In this document: one piece after another, positions 9,616-17,959 of the stretch
Numbering within the stretch: position 1 is the stretch's first letter
Layout of the letters: every line of letters begins with the position of its first letter
Assembly (NCBI RefSeq): GCF_000238355.1
Contig: NZ_AHCA01000002.1
Span: forward strand, 310,001-374,000
Direction of reading: 5' to 3'
From: Pseudoalteromonas haloplanktis ATCC 14393
GTDB taxonomy: Bacteria > Pseudomonadota > Gammaproteobacteria > Enterobacterales > Alteromonadaceae
Length of the DNA: 64,000 nt
The notes under the pieces: generated by a model
Told to the model about the DNA's origin: nothing
Database searches by the model: none
What the model saw: only the letters and a program-made list of their open reading frames with translations
Translations under genes and position numbers: made by a program

Positions 9616-9640
9616 AAAAAAGCCCAGTTACAACTGGGCT
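9616..9640 (-). terminator. Intrinsic terminator after fabF
   Basis: Nine-base-pair stem AGCCCAGTT/AACTGGGCT with a 2-base AC gap as apex. On the minus strand it is followed by five T (9616-9620). It falls between the fabF stop and the pabC start, splitting the cluster into a fab part and a pabC-mltG-tmk-holB part. Confidence 0.8.
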
Positions 9641-9667
9641 CTTATTTTGTCTCGTTGTTAAAAAAGA

Positions 9668-10906
9668 TTATACCTTTTTAAATAGCAACGAGCCATTAGT
9701 ACCGCCAAAACCAAACGAGTTACATAATGCGTAGTCTAGTTTTGCATCACGAGCTGTATGCGGAACATAATCTAGATCACAGCCTTCGTCAGGGTTATCA
9801 AGGTTAATTGTTGGTGTTACTTTTTGCTCTTGTAATGACAAAATAGTAATAATGGATTCAACCGAGCCTGCAGCACCGAGTAAATGGCCCATCATAGATT
9901 TAGATGAGCTCACCATCACATCTTTTGCAGCACTGCCAAAGATTGATTTAACCGCGGAGGTCTCAGCTTTATCACCTGCGTTAGTCGACGTGCCGTGCGC
10001 GTTGATATAGCCCACTTGATCTGCATTTACGCCAGCATCATTTAATGCATTTTCCATCGCAAGGGCTGCACCTGCACCGTCTTCTGGTGGTGATGTCATG
10101 TGATATGCATCGCCACTCATACCAAAGCCTACTAGCTCTGCGTAGATTTTAGCATCGCGGGCTTTTGCGTGTTCATATTCTTCAAGTACGATAACACCCG
10201 CACCATCTGCAAGTACAAAACCGTCACGGTCTTTATCCCATGGACGAGAAGCCGCTTGTGGGTCATCATTACGAGTAGACAGCGCACGCGCAGCATTAAA
10301 ACCACCCATACCAATCGGAGTCGATGCTTTCTCTGCACCACCCGCTACCATAGCATCGGCATCACCATAGGCAATCATACGCGCCGCATGGCCGATATTA
10401 TGTAAGCCAGTAGTACACGCTGTCACAATTGAAATATTTGGACCACGAAGACCGTGCATAATCGATAAATGACCTGAGATCATATTGATAATGGTCGACG
10501 GCACGTAAAAAGGAGAAAGCTTACGTGGGCCACTGTTTAATAATTTGATGTGGTTTTCTTCAATTAGTGTTAAACCACCAATGCCTGACCCTACAGCAAC
10601 ACCCACACGTTGTGCGTTTTGCTCTGTGATCTCAAGGCCAGAATCTTGTAGTGCCTGCACACCCGCTGCTATGCCATATTGGATAAACAAATCCATTTTT
10701 TTAGCATCTTTAGGTGACATATAGTTAGATGCATCAAAATCATTCAGCAAGCCTGCGAATTTGGTGCCAAAACTTGAAGTATCGAAATGTGTGATAGTTT
10801 GAATACCACTTTTGCCATTTAACAAGCCTTGCCAGGTTGATTCAACATCGTTACCTAGCGGTGTCAACATTCCTAAGCCAGTTACGACGACTCGACGTTT
10901 AGCCAC
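9668..10906 (-). CDS. fabF: 3-oxoacyl-ACP synthase II
   Basis: FabF condenses malonyl-ACP with acyl-ACP in chain elongation and is needed for the temperature-dependent rise in unsaturated fatty acids. The 412-residue thiolase-fold protein has the nucleophile cysteine in VTACTTGL. The two histidines are in [12 protein letters not shown] and [12 protein letters not shown], and the glycine-rich end is [11 protein letters not shown]. It is preceded by acpP with a 112-base gap that carries a strong hairpin. Confidence 0.96.
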   Translation of the reverse strand: MAKRRVVVTGLGMLTPLGNDVESTWQGLLNGKSGIQTITHFDTSSFGTKFAGLLNDFDASNYMSPKDAKKMDLFIQYGIAAGVQALQDSGLEITEQNAQRVGVAVGSGIGGLTLIEENHIKLLNSGPRKLSPFYVPSTIINMISGHLSIMHGLRGPNISIVTACTTGLHNIGHAARMIAYGDADAMVAGGAEKASTPIGMGGFNAARALSTRNDDPQAASRPWDKDRDGFVLADGAGVIVLEEYEHAKARDAKIYAELVGFGMSGDAYHMTSPPEDGAGAALAMENALNDAGVNADQVGYINAHGTSTNAGDKAETSAVKSIFGSAAKDVMVSSSKSMMGHLLGAAGSVESIITILSLQEQKVTPTINLDNPDEGCDLDYVPHTARDAKLDYALCNSFGFGGTNGSLLFKKV

Positions 10907-10981
10907 GGGTTGCCTCCAATAAGGGAATTATTATTTTAGGTGGGTGTGTACTAAATTAATTAGTATCATATTATGGATAGA

Positions 10982-11007
10982 TTAAGGGCAGCGAATGCTG
11001 CCCTTAA
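10982..11007 (-). promoter_or_regulatory. Strong hairpin between acpP and fabF
   Basis: Perfect 11-bp stem TTAAGGGCAGC/GCTGCCCTTAA with a four-base loop, 12 bases after the acpP stop. No T-run follows on the minus strand. It therefore looks like a 3'-end stabiliser or partial attenuator, which would raise acpP mRNA above fabF mRNA, rather than a full terminator. The regulatory role is inference. Confidence 0.6.
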
Positions 11008-11018
11008 TTTGCGATTGA

Positions 11019-11255
11019 TTACTCAGCGTGAGCTGTTACGTAATCGATTGCAGCTTGTACTGTAGTGATCTTTTCAGCTTCTTCATCTGGGATCTCAGTG
11101 TCAAACTCTTCTTCAAGAGCCATTACTAATTCAACAGTATCAAGTGAATCTGCGCCTAAGTCATCAACGAAAGAAGCTTCATGCTTTACTTCTTCTTCTT
11201 TAACACCTAGTTGCTCAATGATGATTTTCTTTACGCGTTCTTGGATGTCGCTCAT
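11019..11255 (-). CDS. acpP: Acyl carrier protein
   Basis: A 78-residue, very acidic protein. The phosphopantetheine serine is in the invariant [20 protein letters not shown] motif. It carries the growing acyl chain in fatty acid synthesis. An upstream in-frame ATG at 11282 would add nine residues, but [12 protein letters not shown] is the usual family start and has an AGGAAAGAAG ribosome site just before it. The gene is flanked by a 239-base gap to fabG, which probably holds its own promoter. Confidence 0.97.
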   Translation of the reverse strand: MSDIQERVKKIIIEQLGVKEEEVKHEASFVDDLGADSLDTVELVMALEEEFDTEIPDEEAEKITTVQAAIDYVTAHAE

Positions 11256-11494
11256 TCTTCTTTCCTTTATTAAAAACGCCAATGCGTTATTTTCAGATTG
11301 CGGCGTAGTTTACGGCGCATAATTCTGTGATTCAAGGATTTGCTGATAAATATTTATCTGGTCAAACCTCTTGAGGGTTATTTGTGTCTTTTATCGCTTA
11401 TTTTCAATGCGAATTCAAGTATGTTTAAAGCAAGATCACAAAAAATTCAACATTTTTCGATAAACTTACTGAAATCAAAAAAGGAACAAAGTTC

Positions 11495-12241
11495 CTATAC
11501 CATATACATAGCACCGTTTACATGCAGGGTTTCACCTGATACATACGCTGCTGCATCTGATGCTAAATAGCACACCGCTGCGGCAATTTCATCTGGTTGA
11601 CCTAATCGACCAGCTGGTACATTAGCAAGGGTAGCTGCTTTTTGCTCATCTGTAAGCTCATCAGTCATATCCGTTTGAATAAAACCTGGTGCAATTACAT
11701 TGACTGTAATACCACGCGAGGCAACTTCACGAGCAAGTGACTTCGAAAAACCAATAACGCCCGCTTTCGCTGCAGCATAATTAGCTTGACCCGCATTACC
11801 CATAGTGCCTACAACCGAACCAATATTGATGATTCGACCATTTTTCTTTTTCATCATCGGGCGTAAAACAGCCTTAGATAAACGGAAAATAGAGCTTAAG
11901 TTCGTATCAATGATATCGTCCCACTCAGCGTCTTTCATGCGCATAAGAAGATTATCGCGGGTGATACCGGCATTATTTACTAATACATCAATATCACCTA
12001 AATCTGCTTTTATTGCCGCAAGTGTCGACTCAATCGAAGCAGGATCAGTTACGTTAAGTGCATAACCTTTACCATTCTCACCTAGGTACTCACTAATATT
12101 GGCAGCACCTGATTCACTGGTTGCTGTACCCGCTACTTTGGCACCTTGTGCAACTAAGGTTGTCGCAATTGCTTTACCAATACCACGGCTAGCGCCTGTG
12201 ATTAGGACAACTTTGCCCTCTAACGAAAATAAATTTGCCAT
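11495..12241 (-). CDS. fabG: 3-oxoacyl-ACP reductase
   Basis: NADPH-dependent reduction of 3-oxoacyl-ACP, the first reduction of each elongation cycle. The 248-residue short-chain dehydrogenase shows the cofactor motif GASRGIGKAI, the NNAGITRDN block, the catalytic serine in IINIGSVVG and the YxxxK pair in NYAAAKAGVIGF. It starts 12 bases after fabD ends. Confidence 0.96.
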   Translation of the reverse strand: MANLFSLEGKVVLITGASRGIGKAIATTLVAQGAKVAGTATSESGAANISEYLGENGKGYALNVTDPASIESTLAAIKADLGDIDVLVNNAGITRDNLLMRMKDAEWDDIIDTNLSSIFRLSKAVLRPMMKKKNGRIINIGSVVGTMGNAGQANYAAAKAGVIGFSKSLAREVASRGITVNVIAPGFIQTDMTDELTDEQKAATLANVPAGRLGQPDEIAAAVCYLASDAAAYVSGETLHVNGAMYMV

Positions 12242-12253
12242 TGTTTCCTACTC

Positions 12254-13180
12254 TTATTTTGCTGCATCAATGCTGGCTTGATCGTTTACCGAGCCACACA
12301 CCATTGCTTTATCAATACGTTTAGCAAGGCCTGTCAGGACTTTACCTGGGCCAAACTCATAGCTTTGTGTAATACCTTGCGCCACGAGTGCTTGCACTGT
12401 TTCAGTCCAACGTACTGGGCTATATAGTTGACGTACTAAGGCATCTTTAATTGCATCTGCCGAGTTTTCAGCACTTACATCAACATTATTAATTACATCA
12501 CACTTAGGTGTATTAAATGTTAAAGCAGCTAAATCAGCTGCTAATTTTTCAGCCGCAGGCTTCATTAACTCACAATGTGAAGGCACGCTCACTGATAAAG
12601 GCAGTGCACGTTTTGCGCCCGCTTCTTTACATGCTTCTGAAGCACGCTCTACAGCAGCTTTATGCCCTGCAATCACCACTTGACCTGGAGAGTTATAATT
12701 CACAGGTGCAACAACTTCATTTTGTGCTGAAGCTTCACACGCTGTTTTGATTTCATCATCACCCAAACCAATAATAGCAGCCATAGAACCCACGCCTGCA
12801 GGCACCGCTTCTTGCATATATAAACCACGGTTTTCGACTAGTTTAACCGCTTCAGCCAAGCTTAGTACATCGGCACATACTAGCGCTGAATACTCACCTA
12901 AACTATGACCGGCCATAGTAACCTCTGCGTCTGGGTTTGCAGCTAACCATTGACGGTAAATCGCCACTGATGCTGTTAATAGTGCCGGTTGGGTACGATG
13001 GGTTTGATTGAGTTCTTGTTCTGGACCATTGAGTACTAACGCCGCCAAATCATAACCAAGTGCTTGTGATGCTTCAGCAAATGTTGCTTGAACTACGTCA
13101 GATTGCGCTAAAAGCTCACTTAACATACCCACAGATTGTGAGCCTTGACCTGGAAAAACAAGTGCAATTTTTTGTGCCAT
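12254..13180 (-). CDS. fabD: Malonyl-CoA:ACP transacylase
   Basis: FabD moves malonyl from CoA to ACP. The 308-residue protein has the oxyanion-hole QG in FPGQGSQSVGM, the nucleophile in GHSLGEYSAL and the catalytic histidine in SVPSHCELM. It is separated from plsX by only 58 bases. In E. coli and many relatives fabH lies in that place; here there is no room for it. Confidence 0.96.
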   Translation of the reverse strand: MAQKIALVFPGQGSQSVGMLSELLAQSDVVQATFAEASQALGYDLAALVLNGPEQELNQTHRTQPALLTASVAIYRQWLAANPDAEVTMAGHSLGEYSALVCADVLSLAEAVKLVENRGLYMQEAVPAGVGSMAAIIGLGDDEIKTACEASAQNEVVAPVNYNSPGQVVIAGHKAAVERASEACKEAGAKRALPLSVSVPSHCELMKPAAEKLAADLAALTFNTPKCDVINNVDVSAENSADAIKDALVRQLYSPVRWTETVQALVAQGITQSYEFGPGKVLTGLAKRIDKAMVCGSVNDQASIDAAK

Positions 13181-13238
13181 ACTTTGCTCTTTTAATTAAA
13201 CAAATAAATAAGTGTCTAAGTACACATCTGACAAATAA

Positions 13239-14282
13239 TTAATCGTCAGTTGCGACTTTTTTAGTTGCATGTGTTTGCTCGAAAATAGCTGCTATTTTCT
13301 CAGGAAGTTGACGCTCAACCTCTCTTACAGCTTCATCGATAGCAGCATGAAATGCTTTATCTGAGGCATTCCCATGGCTTTTTACGACAATACCGCGCAA
13401 TCCTACCAGAGAAGCACCGTTATACTGGTCGGGGTTCACTCGTTTATAGAGTTTTTTTATTACCGGCTGTAACATAAACGCCAAGCATTTATAGAAAAAA
13501 TGCTTTTGCAAGGCTTTAGTCAACTTAAACATAATGAGTTTTGCAATGCCTTCACAGGTCTTTAGCGCTACGTTACCGACAAACCCTTCACAAACGATTA
13601 CATCTGACTTACCAGTGAAAATATCGCTGCCCTCACTGTAACCTATGTAGTTAAGGTAGTCACACTGCTGCATTAATTGCGCAGCTTGTTTGATGTCTTC
13701 ATGGCCCTTGATGTCTTCAGAGCCTATATTTAACAAACTTACTTTTGGATTGTCGCAACCAAGTGCCTGCCCAGCAACCACAGAACCCATAATACCAAAC
13801 TGGTACAAGGTTTGTGCATCACAATGTACGTTTGCTCCTAAATCGAGTAAGTAAACAGGGTTTTTCCGCTCGGTGGGCACCGCAGAGATTAATGCTGGAC
13901 GCTTTACGCCGGGCAACATTTTTAACACATAGTGGGCCATGAATAACAGCGCGCCAGTATTGCCAGAGCTAACACACGCTTGCGCTTCGCCTGATTTAAC
14001 TAAATCGAGGGCAACACGCATTGAAGAATCTTTTTTTGATCGCACCGCAGAAGATGGTTCACAGCTATTGGTGACAACTTCACTACAGTGGCGAATAATT
14101 AGGCGAGGATGAGAAAGAGAATCGAGGGATTCGAGTTCTTTAGATATTACTTTTTCGTTACCACATAAGATTAATCTTAAGTTGGCATTGGCATTTACCG
14201 CGTTAACGGCTGCGGGGATAGATGAACGGGGGCCATAATCGCCCCCCATCATATCTAACGCAATGGTTAGATTGGTCAGCAT
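13239..14282 (-). CDS. plsX: Phosphate acyltransferase PlsX
   Basis: PlsX makes acyl-phosphate from acyl-ACP at the membrane, feeding PlsY in phosphatidic acid synthesis. The 347-residue protein has the family start [11 protein letters not shown], the SSGNTGALL segment and [13 protein letters not shown]. It follows rpmF by 12 bases, the order shared by most gammaproteobacteria. Confidence 0.95.
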   Translation of the reverse strand: MLTNLTIALDMMGGDYGPRSSIPAAVNAVNANANLRLILCGNEKVISKELESLDSLSHPRLIIRHCSEVVTNSCEPSSAVRSKKDSSMRVALDLVKSGEAQACVSSGNTGALLFMAHYVLKMLPGVKRPALISAVPTERKNPVYLLDLGANVHCDAQTLYQFGIMGSVVAGQALGCDNPKVSLLNIGSEDIKGHEDIKQAAQLMQQCDYLNYIGYSEGSDIFTGKSDVIVCEGFVGNVALKTCEGIAKLIMFKLTKALQKHFFYKCLAFMLQPVIKKLYKRVNPDQYNGASLVGLRGIVVKSHGNASDKAFHAAIDEAVREVERQLPEKIAAIFEQTHATKKVATDD

Positions 14283-14294
14283 AAAAGCAATCTC

Positions 14295-14465
14295 TTATTT
14301 AGAAATTACTTGAACGCCTTTGTAGTAACCATCTGCAGTCACGTGGTGACGACGGTGAGTCTCACCAGATGTTTGGTCTACAGTTAAAGTTGGACCACTG
14401 ATCGCATCGTGTGAACGGCGCATGCCGCGTCTTGCACGAGACTTCTTGCTCTTTTGTACAGCCAT
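14295..14465 (-). CDS. rpmF: 50S ribosomal protein L32
   Basis: A 56-residue basic protein read directly from the minus strand: [20 protein letters not shown] at the N-terminus and [11 protein letters not shown] near the C-terminus, both diagnostic of L32. It lacks the four zinc cysteines of the other L32 class, as usual for gammaproteobacteria. A GGAG-type ribosome site precedes the ATG. It lies between yceD and plsX with gaps of 9 and 12 bases. Confidence 0.96.
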   Translation of the reverse strand: MAVQKSKKSRARRGMRRSHDAISGPTLTVDQTSGETHRRHHVTADGYYKGVQVISK

Positions 14466-14474
14466 AGTCTTCTC

Positions 14475-14999
14475 CTAAGAATCTTTCTTAAGTTGTTTCA
14501 AAATATCAAATGGATTTGGTTTATCATCTTCCGCTTTTAAAACACCAAAGCTGGCAGGCTTTGCTGAATAACTGCATGAAGCTTCGTTGTGGGTAGGCAC
14601 TAATGGAATTGCTAAAAGCAGTTCGTCTTCGATTAACTCAAAAACGTCTATTTCACCATTTTCATCAAGTGCTACTTCATCGTAGACTTCTGGAAGATCA
14701 TCTGACTCTGCATCCAAACCGACTGGCGAATACACAAAGTCTTGATCCAAATCCAACCCTAAATCACCATTACAACGTTGACAAGTAACCGTTACGTGTG
14801 TGGACAAATTGCCGCTTATCACAACCAAACCTTGCTCATCATTCTTGCAATGAATTTTTACCGCTATTTCACCTACTTCTTCCTGGATTACTTCCCGTAA
14901 ACGGGTCAGTTTCTCAAGCTGAACAATACCGTCATAACTTAAACGATGTTGGGCTGCTTTACCTGGATGAAGAGTGATGGGAATTTTCACCTTTTGCAT
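14475..14999 (-). CDS. yceD: YceD family (DUF177) large-subunit rRNA accumulation protein
   Basis: A 174-residue DUF177 protein. It has the CxxC-type pair in VTCQRCNGDL, a strongly acidic middle (ESDDLPEVYDEVALDENG) and the family end NPFDILKQLKK. YceD is linked to 23S rRNA accumulation and is encoded just ahead of rpmF in most proteobacteria, as here. Its promoter shares the 142-base gap with the divergent maf gene. Confidence 0.9.
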   Translation of the reverse strand: MQKVKIPITLHPGKAAQHRLSYDGIVQLEKLTRLREVIQEEVGEIAVKIHCKNDEQGLVVISGNLSTHVTVTCQRCNGDLGLDLDQDFVYSPVGLDAESDDLPEVYDEVALDENGEIDVFELIEDELLLAIPLVPTHNEASCSYSAKPASFGVLKAEDDKPNPFDILKQLKKDS

Positions 15000-15141
15000 A
15001 GGGGCTGCATCATATAGATAGTTACTTAGTTAGTCAAAGTAAAAAACCATTTTTAGCTGGTTTTTCGCGATTCATTTCTTTGTTTTAGCGACGGATCTGA
15101 TTTATCCTAACTCAATCTGATTTTCATTAGGAAAGCCATCC

Positions 15142-15741
15142 GTGCAGCACCGTCTTATTTTAGCCTCAAGTTCACCTTTTCGTCAGGCTTTATTGCAAAA
15201 ATTTAATTTACCATTCGATACCTTCTCACCAGATATTGATGAGTCACCATTAAACAATGAATCTCCAGCGCAATTAGTTACACGCTTAAGCGAATTAAAA
15301 GCGCGAGCAGCCCTAAGCCATTTTCAGCATGGCTTAGCCATTGGCTCGGATCAAGTGGCCGTATTTAATGGGCAAATATTAGGGAAACCACATACTAAAG
15401 AAAATGCCATCAAACAACTTAGCTTATTCAGTGGTAATACAGTGACCTTTTTAACCGGTTTATCTGTATATGATATTAAAAGTAACATTATAGAAACCGT
15501 TGTTGAGCCTTTCGAGGTGACATTTAAACATCTATCACTTGAACAAATTAGTGCTTATTGTGACGCAGAGCAACCCTATAACTGCGCGGGCAGTTTTAAA
15601 AGTGAAGGGCTCGGAATTTGTTTATTTGAAAAGCTCAGCGGCGACGACCCAAACAGTCTGATTGGCTTACCACTGATCAAACTCAGTCAGTTGCTGACCG
15701 AGTTTGATTTTGATGTTTTAAGCAATCAAACTAACGATTGA
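15142..15741 (+). CDS. yceF: Maf/YceF-type nucleoside triphosphate pyrophosphatase (7-methyl-GTP)
   Basis: Maf proteins hydrolyse non-canonical or methylated NTPs; the YceF branch acts on m7GTP. The 199-residue protein starts at GTG 15142 after an AGGA ribosome site. It shows the family motif LASSSPFRQALL, the E/D-rich FSPDIDES, GLAIGSDQVAV and AGSFKSEGLG. Divergence from yceD-rpmF is as in E. coli, which favours YceF over Maf/YhdE. Its end overlaps the convergent HAD gene by 11 bases. Confidence 0.9.
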   Translation: MQHRLILASSSPFRQALLQKFNLPFDTFSPDIDESPLNNESPAQLVTRLSELKARAALSHFQHGLAIGSDQVAVFNGQILGKPHTKENAIKQLSLFSGNTVTFLTGLSVYDIKSNIIETVVEPFEVTFKHLSLEQISAYCDAEQPYNCAGSFKSEGLGICLFEKLSGDDPNSLIGLPLIKLSQLLTEFDFDVLSNQTND

Positions 15742-16381
15742 CTAACAATGTCCTTAGTTGCTGATAGGAATCAACCGTTGCAATAGGGGTAAATTCGCTA
15801 AGCTGTTGCGCATTGTGTACCCCCATAGTCACGCCAAGGCGGTCAATATTGGCTGCTTTTGCCATCGCCATATCTATTTTAGTGTCCCCAATCATCAGCG
15901 CATCTACATGTCTAATGTTAAGCTCTACCAGCAATTGCAATAGCATATCAGGTGCAGGTTTTGACAACGCATCATCACTAGTGCGAGTTGCAACAAAGTA
16001 ATCCCTAAGTTGTGTTTCATCAAGCAAACGCTCAAGCCCTGCACGACTTTTCCCCGTTGCTACAGCCAATAACACTCCTTGGTTTTTTAAAGCCGTTAAA
16101 GTGTCTACCACATCGGTAAACAATGGAGTTGGCGTAACATCAACAAATTTATACTGATGTTTATAAGCTACAATCAAATCAGTATGTACCGTGCTATGTT
16201 CAGGAAATAAACTCGCAACAGCATGCTCAAGAGACAAACCTATAATATTTTTTGTCGCCTCATCACTCGGTGCTACAACACCACAGGTTAATGCAGCTTG
16301 GCGCATACAGTTAACGATTTTAGGCACCGAGTCCATTATGGTGCCATCCCAATCAAATATGACTAATTTATATGCTGTCAT
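15731..16381 (-). CDS. HAD-superfamily phosphatase (Gph-like), rluC-linked
   Basis: A 216-residue HAD hydrolase. Motif I is FDWDGTIMDS (both aspartates), motif II AVATGKS, motif III the lysine in SKPAPDML and motif IV MIGDTKIDM. The small helical cap is of the phosphoglycolate phosphatase type. The substrate is not known. It overlaps the start of rluC by four bases, and an HAD gene in this place is common in Vibrio and Alteromonadales, so translation is probably coupled. Confidence 0.85.
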   Translation of the reverse strand: MTAYKLVIFDWDGTIMDSVPKIVNCMRQAALTCGVVAPSDEATKNIIGLSLEHAVASLFPEHSTVHTDLIVAYKHQYKFVDVTPTPLFTDVVDTLTALKNQGVLLAVATGKSRAGLERLLDETQLRDYFVATRTSDDALSKPAPDMLLQLLVELNIRHVDALMIGDTKIDMAMAKAANIDRLGVTMGVHNAQQLSEFTPIATVDSYQQLRTLLVNR

Positions 16382-17337
16382 GATTTAGCGGCGCGCAAGG
16401 TTTTAATGCAATTGACTAAAGCATTATCTAGTGGGGCTTCAACACGCATAGTGGTTTCGTTTTTAGGATGATAAAAACTCAAGTCATGTGCGTGTAAAAA
16501 TAAGCGATTTAAACCAATTTTACGCATCGCAGCATCAAATGCTTGATTACCGTATTTATCATCACACGCAATCGCATGACCACGGCACTGAGTATGAACA
16601 CGAATTTGGTGTGTACGCCCTGTAACTGGCGATGCCTGCACGAGTGAGCACTCATCAAAACGTTCCAACACTTTAAAGCGCGTATGAGACGGCTTACCTT
16701 CGGTATTATTAACACGTACTATGCGTTCACCTGATTGTAAGGTGTTTTTTAATAACCCTTCTGTAACGTTTTTATCTTTTGAATCCCACTGTCCATCAAC
16801 TAGCGCCCAGTAGTTTTTTTCCATGGTTTTTTCACGTAACTGTTCATGCAAGCTGGTTAGCACTGAACGGCGTTTAGCTATCAATAAGCAACCTGAGGTG
16901 TCTCTATCTAAACGATGCACCAATTCTAAACTACGTTCATCAGGGCGAAGTACACGTAACGCTTCAATTAAGCCATAGCTTAAGCCGCTACCACCATGAA
17001 CTGCCATGCCCGAAGGTTTATTAATCACCATCAAGTATTTGTCTTCAAATAAAATGGCATCTTCAAGTTTAGTAACAACATCCAGATTTTTAGGCACAAA
17101 CTCTTCGCGCTCAGCTACCTTGATTGGTGGCACACGCACGATGTCGTTGAGCTGTAATTTATACACAGGTTTGATACGCTTTTTATTTACACGCACCTCG
17201 CCTTTGCGAAGAATTCGATACACAGCGCTTTTAGGCACCCCTTTTAAATGGGTTATAAGAAAGTTATCAATCCGTTGACCTAAATGGTCTTCGGTAATCG
17301 TGACGAAAGATACTTGTAAGCCGGTTTTTTCTGACAT
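16378..17337 (-). CDS. rluC: 23S rRNA pseudouridine(955/2504/2580) synthase
   Basis: RluC makes three pseudouridines in 23S rRNA. The 319-residue protein has an S4 RNA-binding domain (about residues 18-75, QRIDNFLITHLKGVPKSAVY) and the catalytic aspartate in HRLDRDTSGCLLIAK. The C-terminal block TGRTHQIRVH is also present. It is divergent from rne, the arrangement found in E. coli and relatives. Confidence 0.95.
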   Translation of the reverse strand: MSEKTGLQVSFVTITEDHLGQRIDNFLITHLKGVPKSAVYRILRKGEVRVNKKRIKPVYKLQLNDIVRVPPIKVAEREEFVPKNLDVVTKLEDAILFEDKYLMVINKPSGMAVHGGSGLSYGLIEALRVLRPDERSLELVHRLDRDTSGCLLIAKRRSVLTSLHEQLREKTMEKNYWALVDGQWDSKDKNVTEGLLKNTLQSGERIVRVNNTEGKPSHTRFKVLERFDECSLVQASPVTGRTHQIRVHTQCRGHAIACDDKYGNQAFDAAMRKIGLNRLFLHAHDLSFYHPKNETTMRVEAPLDNALVNCIKTLRAAKS

Positions 17338-17959
17338 TGCCTAATCACTGATTTAAGTAAAATAATTTTAGTTGCTAACACAGTTGTAATAGTGGGATAA
17401 TCACCGACGCAAATATGTATTTGCAGATAACAACGGTGCTTTTTAACACATTAAGACATTCGTGATGCACATTCTGGGTAATTGATCATACAGATCCGAG
17501 ATAAGTTTTCCAAAGCTTTTATACATACCCAGTTTACACGTGCGTTCAATTAACTCCGATGCGTGTAATATATCGCCAGTTAAGTTGAGCACGAAGTGTT
17601 ATTAAATGTTGATGAAAAAAGCAATTTGAACAGATAATTTGTCTGATCGTGACGGCGTACGATACGCCGTTCAGCAGATGTACTGTAAAACACCTAAGTT
17701 TATTTAATAAATGGTCGACTCTGGACAGAACTCGAATACGTCACTGTAAAAAACAGCCGATAGTTTTGACACCATAATAGAATTTAATAACGTAACATGA
17801 CGTTATTGTCAGCCAGCACCATAAAGATACTTAAGGTACAAATACAGTACCAAGCTCCCCCACAGATCCAGTCGTGAGACTGTACAAAAAGAAGCGATGG
17901 AGCAACTGAACAGGCGAAAAGTTTCGTCATGTCAGCGACATAAACAGTAGAGTAACAAT
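17338..17959 (+). promoter_or_regulatory. rluC-rne intergenic region with the long rne leader
   Basis: A 622-base gap between divergent rluC and rne holds both promoters and a long rne leader. A perfect 8-bp hairpin ACGGCGTA/TACGCCGT with a CGA loop lies at 17652-17670, and a shorter GCAAATA/TATTTGC hairpin lies nearer rluC. In E. coli, structured elements in the rne leader let RNase E cut its own mRNA and so control its level. The same mechanism here is inference. No open gene is seen. Confidence 0.55.
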
